The notes below the pieces were generated by a model. The model searched no databases. It was given only the letters and a program-made list of their open reading frames with translations, and was not told the DNA's origin. Source: Bacteroidota bacterium (GTDB taxonomy: Bacteria; Bacteroidota; Bacteroidia; Chitinophagales; Chitinophagaceae). Taken from it: DNA of 64,000 nt. The DNA is taken from NCBI GenBank assembly GCA_018266555.1, contig JAFEAF010000009.1:62001-126000 (forward strand), read 5' to 3'. The stretch's first letter is position 1. Every line of letters starts with the position of its first letter. Below are positions 35,820 through 43,930 of this stretch, piece after piece. A program made the translations under genes and the position numbers.

Positions 35820-36929
35820 TTGGCTGGAATTTATATCCATATACCTTTTTGCAAGCAGGCTTGTCATTATTGTAATTTTCATTTCAGCACATCGCTGAGA
35901 TATAAAAACGAATTTAACGAAGCTTTATTGAAGGAAGCGGTACTGCAAAAAGATTATTTGCAAAATGAAGCGATTGAAACGATTTATTTTGGGGGAGGAA
36001 CACCTAGTTTGCTGGAATCTGAAGAGCTAAGGAAACAAATCATTCATATTCGTTCTCTTTATTCTGTATTGAGTGAAGCCGAAATTACACTGGAAGCTAA
36101 CCCTGACGATATTACTGAAAAAAAATTAATACAATGGAAACAAGCAGGTATTAACAGGCTCAGCATCGGTATACAAAGTTTTTTTGAAGAAGATCTGAAA
36201 TGGATGAACCGGGCACATAATACAGAACAGGCTCTGGTTTGCTTACAATCGGCAAAATGTCATTTTAAAAATATTACCATTGATCTTATTTATGGAATGC
36301 CGATGCTGACCGATGAAAAATGGAAACAAAATATAGAAACTGCAATAGCTTTGTCCGTTCCGCATCTTTCCTGCTATGCATTGACGGTGGAAGAAAAAAC
36401 CCCTCTGTACAAAATGATCCGAAAGCATGAAAAGGAAGACATCAATCCCGGTAAACAATCAGAACAGTTCTTATTATTAATGGAATGGATGGAGAATGCA
36501 GGTTATGATCATTATGAAATTTCCAATTTTGCAAAACCAGGTTTTCGCAGCAGGCACAATTCATCCTATTGGCAGGGAAAAAAATATTTGGGAATAGGGC
36601 CTTCAGCCCATTCTTTTGATGGAATATCACGTCAATGGAATATTTCCAACAACAACATTTATATAGATTCAATCAACAAAGGAATCATGCCATTTGAAAA
36701 AGAAATACTCACACCCACTCAGAAACTTAATGAGTACATCATGACTTCATTAAGAACCTTGGAAGGACTGAATCTGGAGAAATTGGAAAATGAAATAAGC
36801 TTAAAGCTGCGTGATTCAAGCAGGACATACATTGAAAATGGATTAATGATCTTTGAAAACGAATATCTCCGTCTGACAAATAAAGGAAAATTGATGGCTG
36901 ATGGGATTACAGCAAATTTGTTTTTTTAA
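35820..36929 (+). CDS. hemW: Radical SAM haem chaperone HemW
   Basis: Coproporphyrinogen-oxidase-like radical SAM protein thought to deliver haem to respiratory enzymes. N-terminus AGIYIHIPFCKQACHYCNFHF holds the CxxxCxxC iron-sulfur motif, followed by a Cys-free phenylalanine as expected for HemW. FGGGTPSLL and LTLEANPDD-like segments follow. The start is a TTG at 35820: the in-frame codons upstream run into TAA at 35805 without any ATG or GTG, and AGIYIHIPFC is the normal family N-terminus. Length 369 is typical. Confidence 0.93.
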   Translation: MAGIYIHIPFCKQACHYCNFHFSTSLRYKNEFNEALLKEAVLQKDYLQNEAIETIYFGGGTPSLLESEELRKQIIHIRSLYSVLSEAEITLEANPDDITEKKLIQWKQAGINRLSIGIQSFFEEDLKWMNRAHNTEQALVCLQSAKCHFKNITIDLIYGMPMLTDEKWKQNIETAIALSVPHLSCYALTVEEKTPLYKMIRKHEKEDINPGKQSEQFLLLMEWMENAGYDHYEISNFAKPGFRSRHNSSYWQGKKYLGIGPSAHSFDGISRQWNISNNNIYIDSINKGIMPFEKEILTPTQKLNEYIMTSLRTLEGLNLEKLENEISLKLRDSSRTYIENGLMIFENEYLRLTNKGKLMADGITANLFF

Positions 36930-36931
36930 AA

Positions 36932-37141
36932 TTATTTCCCGCTACCAATCCAGTTAATAATAATATTAAGTGCACATCCCAAAGCCACAAGAGTTGTGAG
37001 GATAAAATCAAACCATCTGATGGGATGTGGTTTGGCATCGGGATGTTGTTTACTTTCCCTGTACTTATTAAAACGTATGACATTAAGAACGATTAGTACT
37101 ATGGATGCAACCAGAAAAAGAATCTGGAAAAACTTAACCAT
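36932..37141 (-). CDS. Small two-helix membrane protein
   Basis: A 69-residue protein with two membrane helices (about 4-22, FFQILFLVASIVLIVLNVI, and about 45-65, WFDFILTTLVALGCALNIII), joined by a basic loop (RFNKYRESKQHPDAKPHPIR). Such short hydrophobic proteins are common and rarely characterised. It converges with hemW with only 2 bp between stops. The ATG at 37141 is the only reasonable start. Hydrophobic pattern and placement make it a likely real gene; function unknown. Confidence 0.6.
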   Translation of the reverse strand: MVKFFQILFLVASIVLIVLNVIRFNKYRESKQHPDAKPHPIRWFDFILTTLVALGCALNIIINWIGSGK

Positions 37142-37340
37142 GGCTTGTACATTTATTTGCCTAAAAGTAAGTTTTTTTATGATTTCGCTGTCTTTGCCGA
37201 AACTTTTTGTACCCCTGAGAGGCGATAAGACAAAGCACCATGATTAATATGGCCACAGGACCGAAACCGTTATATGAAAGAGGCATAAAATTTCAATATT
37301 TGATTTTTACCAACTCGTCTTTTAATCTCGCTCTCGGAAA

Positions 37341-38384
37341 TCAGACTAAAGCCTGTTCTATGCGTTTAAATCCTGCAGAAGCTTTAACGTTTTCCCAAAG
37401 GATGCGGAAAACAGTTTCAGCAATAGGGATGGCGGCTTTAACCGATTGGTTAATATTATATATACATTTTGAAGCAAAATAACCTTCGGCAACCATATTC
37501 AGTTCCAACTGTGCAGCCTTTACCGAATATCCTTTTCCAATCATAGTGCCGAAAGTGCGGTTACGGCTGAATAATGAATAACAGGTAACCAGCAAATCGC
37601 CAAGATAAACTGAGGCCGCATAATTCGGGGTTTTCCGGTGATTGAATGGATCTTCGCCCTCATGTTCACCAACCACTATATGCCGGACTCCAAACTTTTT
37701 CAGGAAGCCAGCCATTTCATCTGCAGCATTAGCAATATAAACACTTAAAAAATTATCACCATAATCCAGTCCATGTGCAATGCCGGCGCCTAATGCATAA
37801 ATATTTTTCAGCACCGCCGCATATTGCACACCTAATATATCCTGATTGACTATGGTGTTAATATAATTTGTATTGAAATAAGATGCAATCTCTGAAGCCA
37901 TAATAAGATCGACACCGGAAAATGTAAGATAAGATAACTTTTCTTCCGCCACCTCTTCTGCATGGCATGGTCCAAGTACAGCAAAATAGTTTTCGATTGG
38001 AAAATCAAACTGCTGTTGCAAATAATAATTCAACAATACGTTCCTGTCGGGCAGCAATCCTTTGATTGCAGAAACTACCTTCTTATTTTTCCACTCAGCA
38101 GCCGATATGGAGCCAATGCTTTTTTCGGCATAAGCGGACGGAACTGCAATGAGTATAATATCAGAATTTTTTATAATCACACTGATATCATTGGAAAGAG
38201 ACAAAAATTCAGTATTAAAATCAACTGAACTCAGGTAGTGCGGATTATTACCCTGCTGCTGAAGGTTTTGAATTATTTCAGGATTACGGATCCACCAATT
38301 AATTGGATATTTTTTACCAGTGAGAATCTTTGCCAGTGCAGTAGCCCAACTACCCCCACCTATTATACCAAATCGATGATCCAT
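37341..38384 (-). CDS. gpsA: Glycerol-3-phosphate dehydrogenase (NAD(P)+)
   Basis: Reduces dihydroxyacetone phosphate to sn-glycerol-3-phosphate for phospholipid synthesis. Rossmann motif GIIGGGSWATALAKIL at the N-terminus (residues about 6-21), the family glycine/proline loop AVLGPCHAEEVAEE, the catalytic-lysine region YAAVLKNIYALGAGIAHGLDYGDN and the C-terminal NRTFGTMIGKG. Length 347 is normal. The 200 bp to its left (37142-37340) hold no feature I can support. Confidence 0.94.
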   Translation of the reverse strand: MDHRFGIIGGGSWATALAKILTGKKYPINWWIRNPEIIQNLQQQGNNPHYLSSVDFNTEFLSLSNDISVIIKNSDIILIAVPSAYAEKSIGSISAAEWKNKKVVSAIKGLLPDRNVLLNYYLQQQFDFPIENYFAVLGPCHAEEVAEEKLSYLTFSGVDLIMASEIASYFNTNYINTIVNQDILGVQYAAVLKNIYALGAGIAHGLDYGDNFLSVYIANAADEMAGFLKKFGVRHIVVGEHEGEDPFNHRKTPNYAASVYLGDLLVTCYSLFSRNRTFGTMIGKGYSVKAAQLELNMVAEGYFASKCIYNINQSVKAAIPIAETVFRILWENVKASAGFKRIEQALV

Positions 38385-38448
38385 GATGTAAGCGTCTCAA
38401 AATGATTTAATAAATAAAGATAAGAAAGTCACTGAATCAATTACTGAA

Positions 38449-38480
38449 ATAAAAAAAGAGCTCTGGTAATAGAACTCTTA
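38449..38480 (-). terminator. Rho-independent terminator after the efflux adaptor gene
   Basis: Read leftward, AAGAGTTC (38479-38472) pairs with GAGCTCTT (38463-38456), one wobble, 8-nt loop, then TTTTT. It lies 19 bp after the adaptor stop, so gpsA is not in the same transcript. Confidence 0.75.
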
Positions 38481-38498
38481 AAAAAATAATGAATGATT

Positions 38499-39857
38499 TT
38501 AATTCTGGAATAATTTATCCTTTGGTACCACTTTTACTTTGGTACCATCTTTCAATGTTTTGCTGATAGCGGAATAGGGGCCTGTGACGACTTCATCACC
38601 TTCTTGTAATCCACTTGTAACTTCTATATAATTTATATCCTGGATACCGGTGGTTACAACAGCCCTTTTTACTTTACCATCTTTTTGCAATACAAAAACA
38701 ACTTCTTCCAATTCATCAGTATTGGCGGCGTCGTTGTCATTTTGCATATCTGAATTATCTTCTTTCATTTTTTTCTCTTCTTTCTTTTTTTCTTCCATGT
38801 TTTTATCAGTTCCCTTTACCCGTGCATTTACGGCTGTAATAGGAACCGATAAAACGTTGTCGTGCTCCCTTGTTTTGATATCGGCACTTGCATTCATCCC
38901 CGGCCTAAAGGGAAAAGTTTTTGTGATGAGATCTTTATACGAATCCCTGATCAGCCGTATCCGGACTTCATAGTTCGTGACATCGTTTGATGTGGTTGTT
39001 GCGGATGTTGTATTGGTGCTGCTGGAAATCTTAGTAACAATCCCTTTGAATTTTCTGTTATTGTAAGCGTCCACTTCTACATCGGCTGAATCCCCGATAT
39101 TTACTTTTACAATATCATTTTCTCCCACGTCTACCCGAACTTCGATCACACTCATATCTGATACCGTCATCATCTCAGTTCCCAGGGTAAAACTATTGCC
39201 CGCCACTCTTTCACCATTCTTCACTTTCAAAGATGTGATAACGCCATCCATCGGAGCAATAAGTGTGGTGCGGCTTAAATTTTTAGCCGCAGATGTCAGG
39301 TCGGTTTGAGCAGATTGTACCCCGGCTTTAAGGCTAAGTATATTTTGCTTGGCAGCATTATAATTTGCCACTGCGGTTCTATAGGTTGTTTCATATTGGT
39401 CCAGTTCTGCTTTCGAAATTACTTTTTGATCAAACAATGTTTTATTCCTGTCATAATTTTGTTTAGCAAGATCCAGGCTTGCTTTTAAAGCATTAAGCGA
39501 TTCTTCACTATTTGCCACAGTAGCCTCCGATTGACTTACTCTCGATGCCGCCACATCTTTTTGCAGAGCATAAATATCTGCATAGATACGGGCCAGTATT
39601 TGACCTTTTTTTACAGTATCACCTTCCTGCACATCCAGTTCGGTGATCTGTCCGGAAATATCCGGGCTGATTTTTACTTCCGTTTCCGGATAAATTTTTC
39701 CGCTGGCATTTACCGTTTCAATAATCGTTCGCTTCTCTGCTTTTTCTGTTGCTACTTTTACTCCATCATCATTTCCCCCCATAATTAATTTACCGGCAAT
39801 AATCAACACAATTACAATTCCCAAAACGATCAATATCCATTTAACAGTTTTATTCAT
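38499..39857 (-). CDS. Periplasmic adaptor (membrane fusion) protein, MacA/RND-type
   Basis: HlyD-family adaptor of 452 residues. One N-terminal membrane helix (VKWILIVLGIVIVLIIAGKLIM), then the lipoyl half SGKIYPETEVKISPDISGQITELDVQEGDTVKKGQ, a helical hairpin (about 100-175), the second lipoyl half SRTTLIAPMDGVITSLKVKNGERV and a beta-barrel/membrane-proximal domain. A Lys/Glu/Asp-rich insertion lies near residues 355-380. It links an inner-membrane pump to TolC. The tolC-like gene ends 14 bp upstream, but no pump (RND or MacB) is encoded before the terminator. Confidence 0.92.
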   Translation of the reverse strand: MNKTVKWILIVLGIVIVLIIAGKLIMGGNDDGVKVATEKAEKRTIIETVNASGKIYPETEVKISPDISGQITELDVQEGDTVKKGQILARIYADIYALQKDVAASRVSQSEATVANSEESLNALKASLDLAKQNYDRNKTLFDQKVISKAELDQYETTYRTAVANYNAAKQNILSLKAGVQSAQTDLTSAAKNLSRTTLIAPMDGVITSLKVKNGERVAGNSFTLGTEMMTVSDMSVIEVRVDVGENDIVKVNIGDSADVEVDAYNNRKFKGIVTKISSSTNTTSATTTSNDVTNYEVRIRLIRDSYKDLITKTFPFRPGMNASADIKTREHDNVLSVPITAVNARVKGTDKNMEEKKKEEKKMKEDNSDMQNDNDAANTDELEEVVFVLQKDGKVKRAVVTTGIQDINYIEVTSGLQEGDEVVTGPYSAISKTLKDGTKVKVVPKDKLFQN

Positions 39858-39871
39858 GTTTGAAATAAATT

Positions 39872-41299
39872 TTAAAGTTTAATGCCCTGTCCCTTGTAAA
39901 ACTCAAGCAGTTTTATTTTAAATACATAATCATAATGCGAGTATAACATTTGCGATTTAGCAGTTAACAAACTATTCTGGCTGATCAGCAGATCATACGT
40001 GGATAGTAAATTCAGATCATACCGTTTTTTGGCAAAATCATATACTTTCTGAGCTGTTTCTACGGCTTTTTTATTTGCATTATATTTTTCAAAAGCAGCC
40101 AGTGCGTCATTATATGCTTTATAAATATCCTGTTTTAATGTCTTGCTGTTTTGTTCTTTTTGAAGTTCGGTTTGCTTCAAGCTGAGCTTAGCTCTTTGCC
40201 AGCCTGTCCGTAAATTACCTCCGTTCAATATCGGTACATTGACACTCAGGCCAATTGATTGCCTGAAGTTCTGATTCAACTGATTAAAATAATTAATTTT
40301 TCCATAACCGTACACATTAAACGGGTTTAAAGGATACACCTGGTATGGTGTTCCACTTACAGTTACAGTACCTATCGGAGCATTGATTTGTGTTTTTGAT
40401 GTTATCTCACTGGCTTTATCATTATACGTTGTACCCAGGCTTCCAAACAATGAAAAAGTAGGATACATATTTCCACGGGCTACCTGCACAGATTTTATCG
40501 CTGCTTTCAGATTTAATTCATCTACTTTTTGCTGAGGCAGGTTTGCTATAGCTAGATTATACACAGATTCCGGTTGTAGTTCTGCTAAACTTAATACAGG
40601 AACCTGATCCACGGGCACAGCCGCAATATCAAAGTCGGCTGCAGCATCCAAATTCAATAATGCCTTTAATTGAAGTAATAATTCCTGGGCAGTTGTTTCA
40701 GCTGCGATCAGGCTGGAACTATCTGTTGCTAATTGAGATTCTACCTGGGCTGCATTCAGTTCAGGAAGTACTCCCGCATCTACCTGCTTGCGGGTATTCT
40801 CCAATTGCGATAGTGTTTGTGCAACCTGGATAGAAGCGAGAGTAGCTTGTTCTTTGGCAAGCAATACTTGCAAATAACCAACAGCAACGTTTAATGAAAT
40901 ATCATCTCTTGCTTTTTGTGCACCAGCCTGTGTTGCCTGCAGGTTAAAGTCTTTAACGGCAATCGTATTTTTTTGAGTGAACCAATTAAATAGAGTCACA
41001 CTGGCCTGTAATGAATAACCATTTGAAAGATACCCGGTAGTGATTAAACTGAAACTTGTTGGATCCTGGTTTCGTCCGGAGCTATATCCAAGGTTGCCTC
41101 CAAAATTCAAAAATGGATATTTTGCCAATTTACTTTGCTGAAAATCCAGTTCTGCAAACCGAATTTGCAAATCTGCCTGCTTCACAGAAATATTATTTTG
41201 CAAAGCATACGTTACACATTTACGCAAATCCCATTTTTCCTGGGAAAACGATCGGGAAAAAATCAACAGGCATACAGCCAGTTTTAAAAAACGCATCAT
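39872..41299 (-). CDS. TolC family outer-membrane efflux protein
   Basis: Outer-membrane channel of the TolC type. Signal peptide (MRFLKLAVCLLIFSRSFSQ) then the typical start KWDLRKCVTYALQNNISVKQADLQIRFAELDFQQSK and the duplicated alpha-helical repeats, with the second half ending in KAVETAQKVYDFAKKRYDLNLLSTYDLLISQNSL. About 475 residues, complete. Extra Met codons at 41308 and 41299 make the exact start uncertain. It is followed after 14 bp by the adaptor gene, so the two form an operon for export of an unknown substrate. Confidence 0.92.
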   Translation of the reverse strand: MMRFLKLAVCLLIFSRSFSQEKWDLRKCVTYALQNNISVKQADLQIRFAELDFQQSKLAKYPFLNFGGNLGYSSGRNQDPTSFSLITTGYLSNGYSLQASVTLFNWFTQKNTIAVKDFNLQATQAGAQKARDDISLNVAVGYLQVLLAKEQATLASIQVAQTLSQLENTRKQVDAGVLPELNAAQVESQLATDSSSLIAAETTAQELLLQLKALLNLDAAADFDIAAVPVDQVPVLSLAELQPESVYNLAIANLPQQKVDELNLKAAIKSVQVARGNMYPTFSLFGSLGTTYNDKASEITSKTQINAPIGTVTVSGTPYQVYPLNPFNVYGYGKINYFNQLNQNFRQSIGLSVNVPILNGGNLRTGWQRAKLSLKQTELQKEQNSKTLKQDIYKAYNDALAAFEKYNANKKAVETAQKVYDFAKKRYDLNLLSTYDLLISQNSLLTAKSQMLYSHYDYVFKIKLLEFYKGQGIKL

Positions 41300-41373
41300 A
41301 GGGCGCAAAATTAAGTTAATTGAGGAGAGAGTTTCACTGATTTGTGATAACCGGTTTAAATTTTAAACTTTTT

Positions 41374-42537
41374 TTATTCTACAAGGGATAAGGCCTGTTC
41401 AAGATCAGAAATTAGATATGGCGCATCTTCCATACCCATATACATCCTGATGTACCGGTGTTCTTTATTACCTGGATCAAAATCAATAGGAGCAATGCCA
41501 CAGCATTTTGGAATAACGAGGCTTTCATGACCGCCCCAGCTAACCGCCATCAGGATATGCTTTAATGATTCACAGAATTTCACAATAGCCTCCCTTTTCC
41601 TTGTTTTTATAACAATGGTAAATAAACCACAGGCGCCACGCATTTGTTTTTTTGCGAGTTCATATTGAGGAAATGATTCATCAAAAGGGAAAAGGACTTC
41701 TTCAATTTTAGGGTGCATTTTCAAAAACGCCACTACTTCTTTTGTAGTATTGCTGATACGATCCAATCTGGCGGAGAGTGTCCTCAGTCCCCGAATCAAT
41801 AACCACGCATTGAAAGGTTGAATTCCGCTTCCGATATTCAGATACTCACTATCGAATATTCTTTTGATCATTGCTTTGGATCCACTTAAAACCCCACCCA
41901 ACACATCGCTATGCCCGCCAATATATTTGGTAGCGGTTTGCATACTGAGATCAATTCCCAATTCAATAGGCCTTTGATACAACGGTGTACAATAGCTGTT
42001 ATCAATCATTGTCACAATATTTTTCTTCTTTGCTATGGCGGCTACTGCTCTTATATCCTGCAAAGCAAAATCCCAACTGTTGGGTGATTCCAGGTAAAAT
42101 AATGTTGTGTTATGGCGTGTAGCTTGTTCCCAATTTTCAATTTTAGTACCGTCAATATACGTGGTGGTCACACCAAAGCGGGGAAGAATTACATCGAATG
42201 TTCGTTGCGCCCATGTGTAAGGTGCTTTAACTGAAACAATATGATCGCCGGATTTTACATTGGTTAAAATTCCTGCAAAAATTGCTGCGGCACCGCTGCT
42301 CCATACCAGGCAATCTTCGGCACCGTCCAGTGCAGCCAGTTTTTTCCGGAGCATTTCAACCGTAGGATTCAAACCCCGGCTATACAAGTAACCCTGCATT
42401 TCATCTCGCAAAGCCCTGCTCAGGTCATCAACTCTTTTAAAGACAAAATTGCTGCTCTGCATGATCGGCGGTGCTACGGCGTTAAAATAATTTTCCCGAT
42501 CTTCTCCCAGTTCATTTAAAATGTATGAAATTTCCAT
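41374..42537 (-). CDS. Cys/Met-metabolism PLP enzyme (cystathionine gamma-synthase/beta-lyase family)
   Basis: Fold-type I PLP enzyme of the transsulfuration family, 387 residues. YSRGLNPTVEMLRKKLAALDGAEDCLVWSSGAAAI holds the phosphate-binding and tyrosine contacts from the neighbouring subunit; the PLP aspartate is in VTMIDNSYCTPLYQRP and the Schiff-base lysine in MQTATKYIGGHSDVLGG. Members make or break C-S bonds of cystathionine, homocysteine or methionine, and specificity cannot be read here. The permease gene ends directly upstream, which suggests uptake and breakdown of an amino acid by one operon. Confidence 0.9.
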   Translation of the reverse strand: MEISYILNELGEDRENYFNAVAPPIMQSSNFVFKRVDDLSRALRDEMQGYLYSRGLNPTVEMLRKKLAALDGAEDCLVWSSGAAAIFAGILTNVKSGDHIVSVKAPYTWAQRTFDVILPRFGVTTTYIDGTKIENWEQATRHNTTLFYLESPNSWDFALQDIRAVAAIAKKKNIVTMIDNSYCTPLYQRPIELGIDLSMQTATKYIGGHSDVLGGVLSGSKAMIKRIFDSEYLNIGSGIQPFNAWLLIRGLRTLSARLDRISNTTKEVVAFLKMHPKIEEVLFPFDESFPQYELAKKQMRGACGLFTIVIKTRKREAIVKFCESLKHILMAVSWGGHESLVIPKCCGIAPIDFDPGNKEHRYIRMYMGMEDAPYLISDLEQALSLVE

Positions 42538-43872
42538 TTACGTTTTTTGTTTTCTGAATTTTTGTGTTGCAAAATATAATACAAGAAATATAAGAAACAC
42601 TGAAGTGCCGATAACTGCATATCTCCAGTTATCAACACCAATCATAATACCAACGAAAATATAAGTGGCGATAAAAAGTATAGGCATCAATGGATACAGT
42701 TTCATGGAATAAATTCCTGTGCCATTTAAATGCCTGGTACGCTTTCTCAAAATAAAAATCGTTGCAGCCGAAGTAGCCATTCCAATGGAATCAAGAAAAA
42801 TAGTGAAGCTTAATATCTCATTAAATTTTTTTGCAAAAAACAAAACGATAATACAAGCAGCAGCAAAAACCGTAAGGCTGACGGTGAGCACATCTTTTTT
42901 CTCATCCTTCTTTTTAAACGCTGCCGGTAAAATTCCATCTTCGCTCATAGCGTACATCACTCTTGGATTACTCAACAGCAATACATTTACATACGCCAGC
43001 ACAGCAATGAATAAAAGTACAGATGCAACGGTGCTACCCGTGGGTCCAAACATTTTTTCAACCATTATTGCCGCTATCCCGGATGTCGTTTTCAGTTCAT
43101 TAAATCCAATCACTTTGTAATACGCATAACTTACTGCAAGGTATAATGAAACAATAAGTAGTATCCCGATAAAAATTCCTTTTGGAATACTTTTTTTCGG
43201 ATTTTTTATCTCGTCGCCAAAGTTGATCGTCTGCTGGTATCCTCCGTAAGTGAAACAAGTAGCTTTTAACGCAATGGCAAACGATAACAGGATTGTTCCA
43301 AAGCTAACAGCTTTCAAATCCACCGCAGGCTGGGGTGTGTTATTATATAAGTGTGGAAAAAAAATAGATGAAATAAGAATTAATACCATCCCTATTTTTA
43401 TAATCATTAAAATATTCTGTGTACGTGAACTCATTCGCAGTCCTTTGAGGTTTACTGCATAAAAAAGTACAATGGCTGACATAGCAATCAATGCTTTTAT
43501 AAAATCGCTTGTATCATTTTTAAAAATCAACGGAGTTATGTACTCACTGCCGATCAAAGCTACGCCTGACAATGAAGCAGCGTTAGAAATAAGAATGATA
43601 CAGTTGATAGCAAAAGCAATAGAAGGATGATATGCGTACGAAAATATTTTGTAATACCCTCCGGTTACCGGATAGCGGCTTCCGATTTCCGCATACGTCA
43701 ATGCTCCGCAAAAGGCAACGATGCCGCCGAATATCCATGCCAGGAAAAATATAGTTGGTGTCAATGCTGCCTGTGCTGCATCTTTTGATGTCCTGAAAAT
43801 TCCCATTCCAATCACGAGGCCGATAACAATCATGGTCAATGAAAAAAGTCCCAGTTTATTCTTTGGTATCAT
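42538..43872 (-). CDS. APC-superfamily amino acid permease
   Basis: Inner-membrane transporter with about 12 helices. The first helix carries the APC signature IVIGLVIGMGIFRT, and ALTYAEIGSRYPVTGGYY is the typical helix 2-3 segment. About 444 residues from the Met at 43872; an extension to 43896 would add eight residues (MFFRYLQT) and is less likely. No substrate can be named, but the direct junction with a Cys/Met-metabolism enzyme gene suggests a sulfur amino acid or serine-like substrate. Confidence 0.9.
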   Translation of the reverse strand: MIPKNKLGLFSLTMIVIGLVIGMGIFRTSKDAAQAALTPTIFFLAWIFGGIVAFCGALTYAEIGSRYPVTGGYYKIFSYAYHPSIAFAINCIILISNAASLSGVALIGSEYITPLIFKNDTSDFIKALIAMSAIVLFYAVNLKGLRMSSRTQNILMIIKIGMVLILISSIFFPHLYNNTPQPAVDLKAVSFGTILLSFAIALKATCFTYGGYQQTINFGDEIKNPKKSIPKGIFIGILLIVSLYLAVSYAYYKVIGFNELKTTSGIAAIMVEKMFGPTGSTVASVLLFIAVLAYVNVLLLSNPRVMYAMSEDGILPAAFKKKDEKKDVLTVSLTVFAAACIIVLFFAKKFNEILSFTIFLDSIGMATSAATIFILRKRTRHLNGTGIYSMKLYPLMPILFIATYIFVGIMIGVDNWRYAVIGTSVFLIFLVLYFATQKFRKQKT

Positions 43873-43930
43873 GGTTTGAAGATAGCGAAAAAACATTCTA
43901 CCTTAGCAGAGCGAATATGAATCCAATTCA

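Noticed and set aside
37240-37482. Rightward 80-codon frame opposite the gpsA end
   Set aside because: Mostly antisense to gpsA, with no protein-like features.
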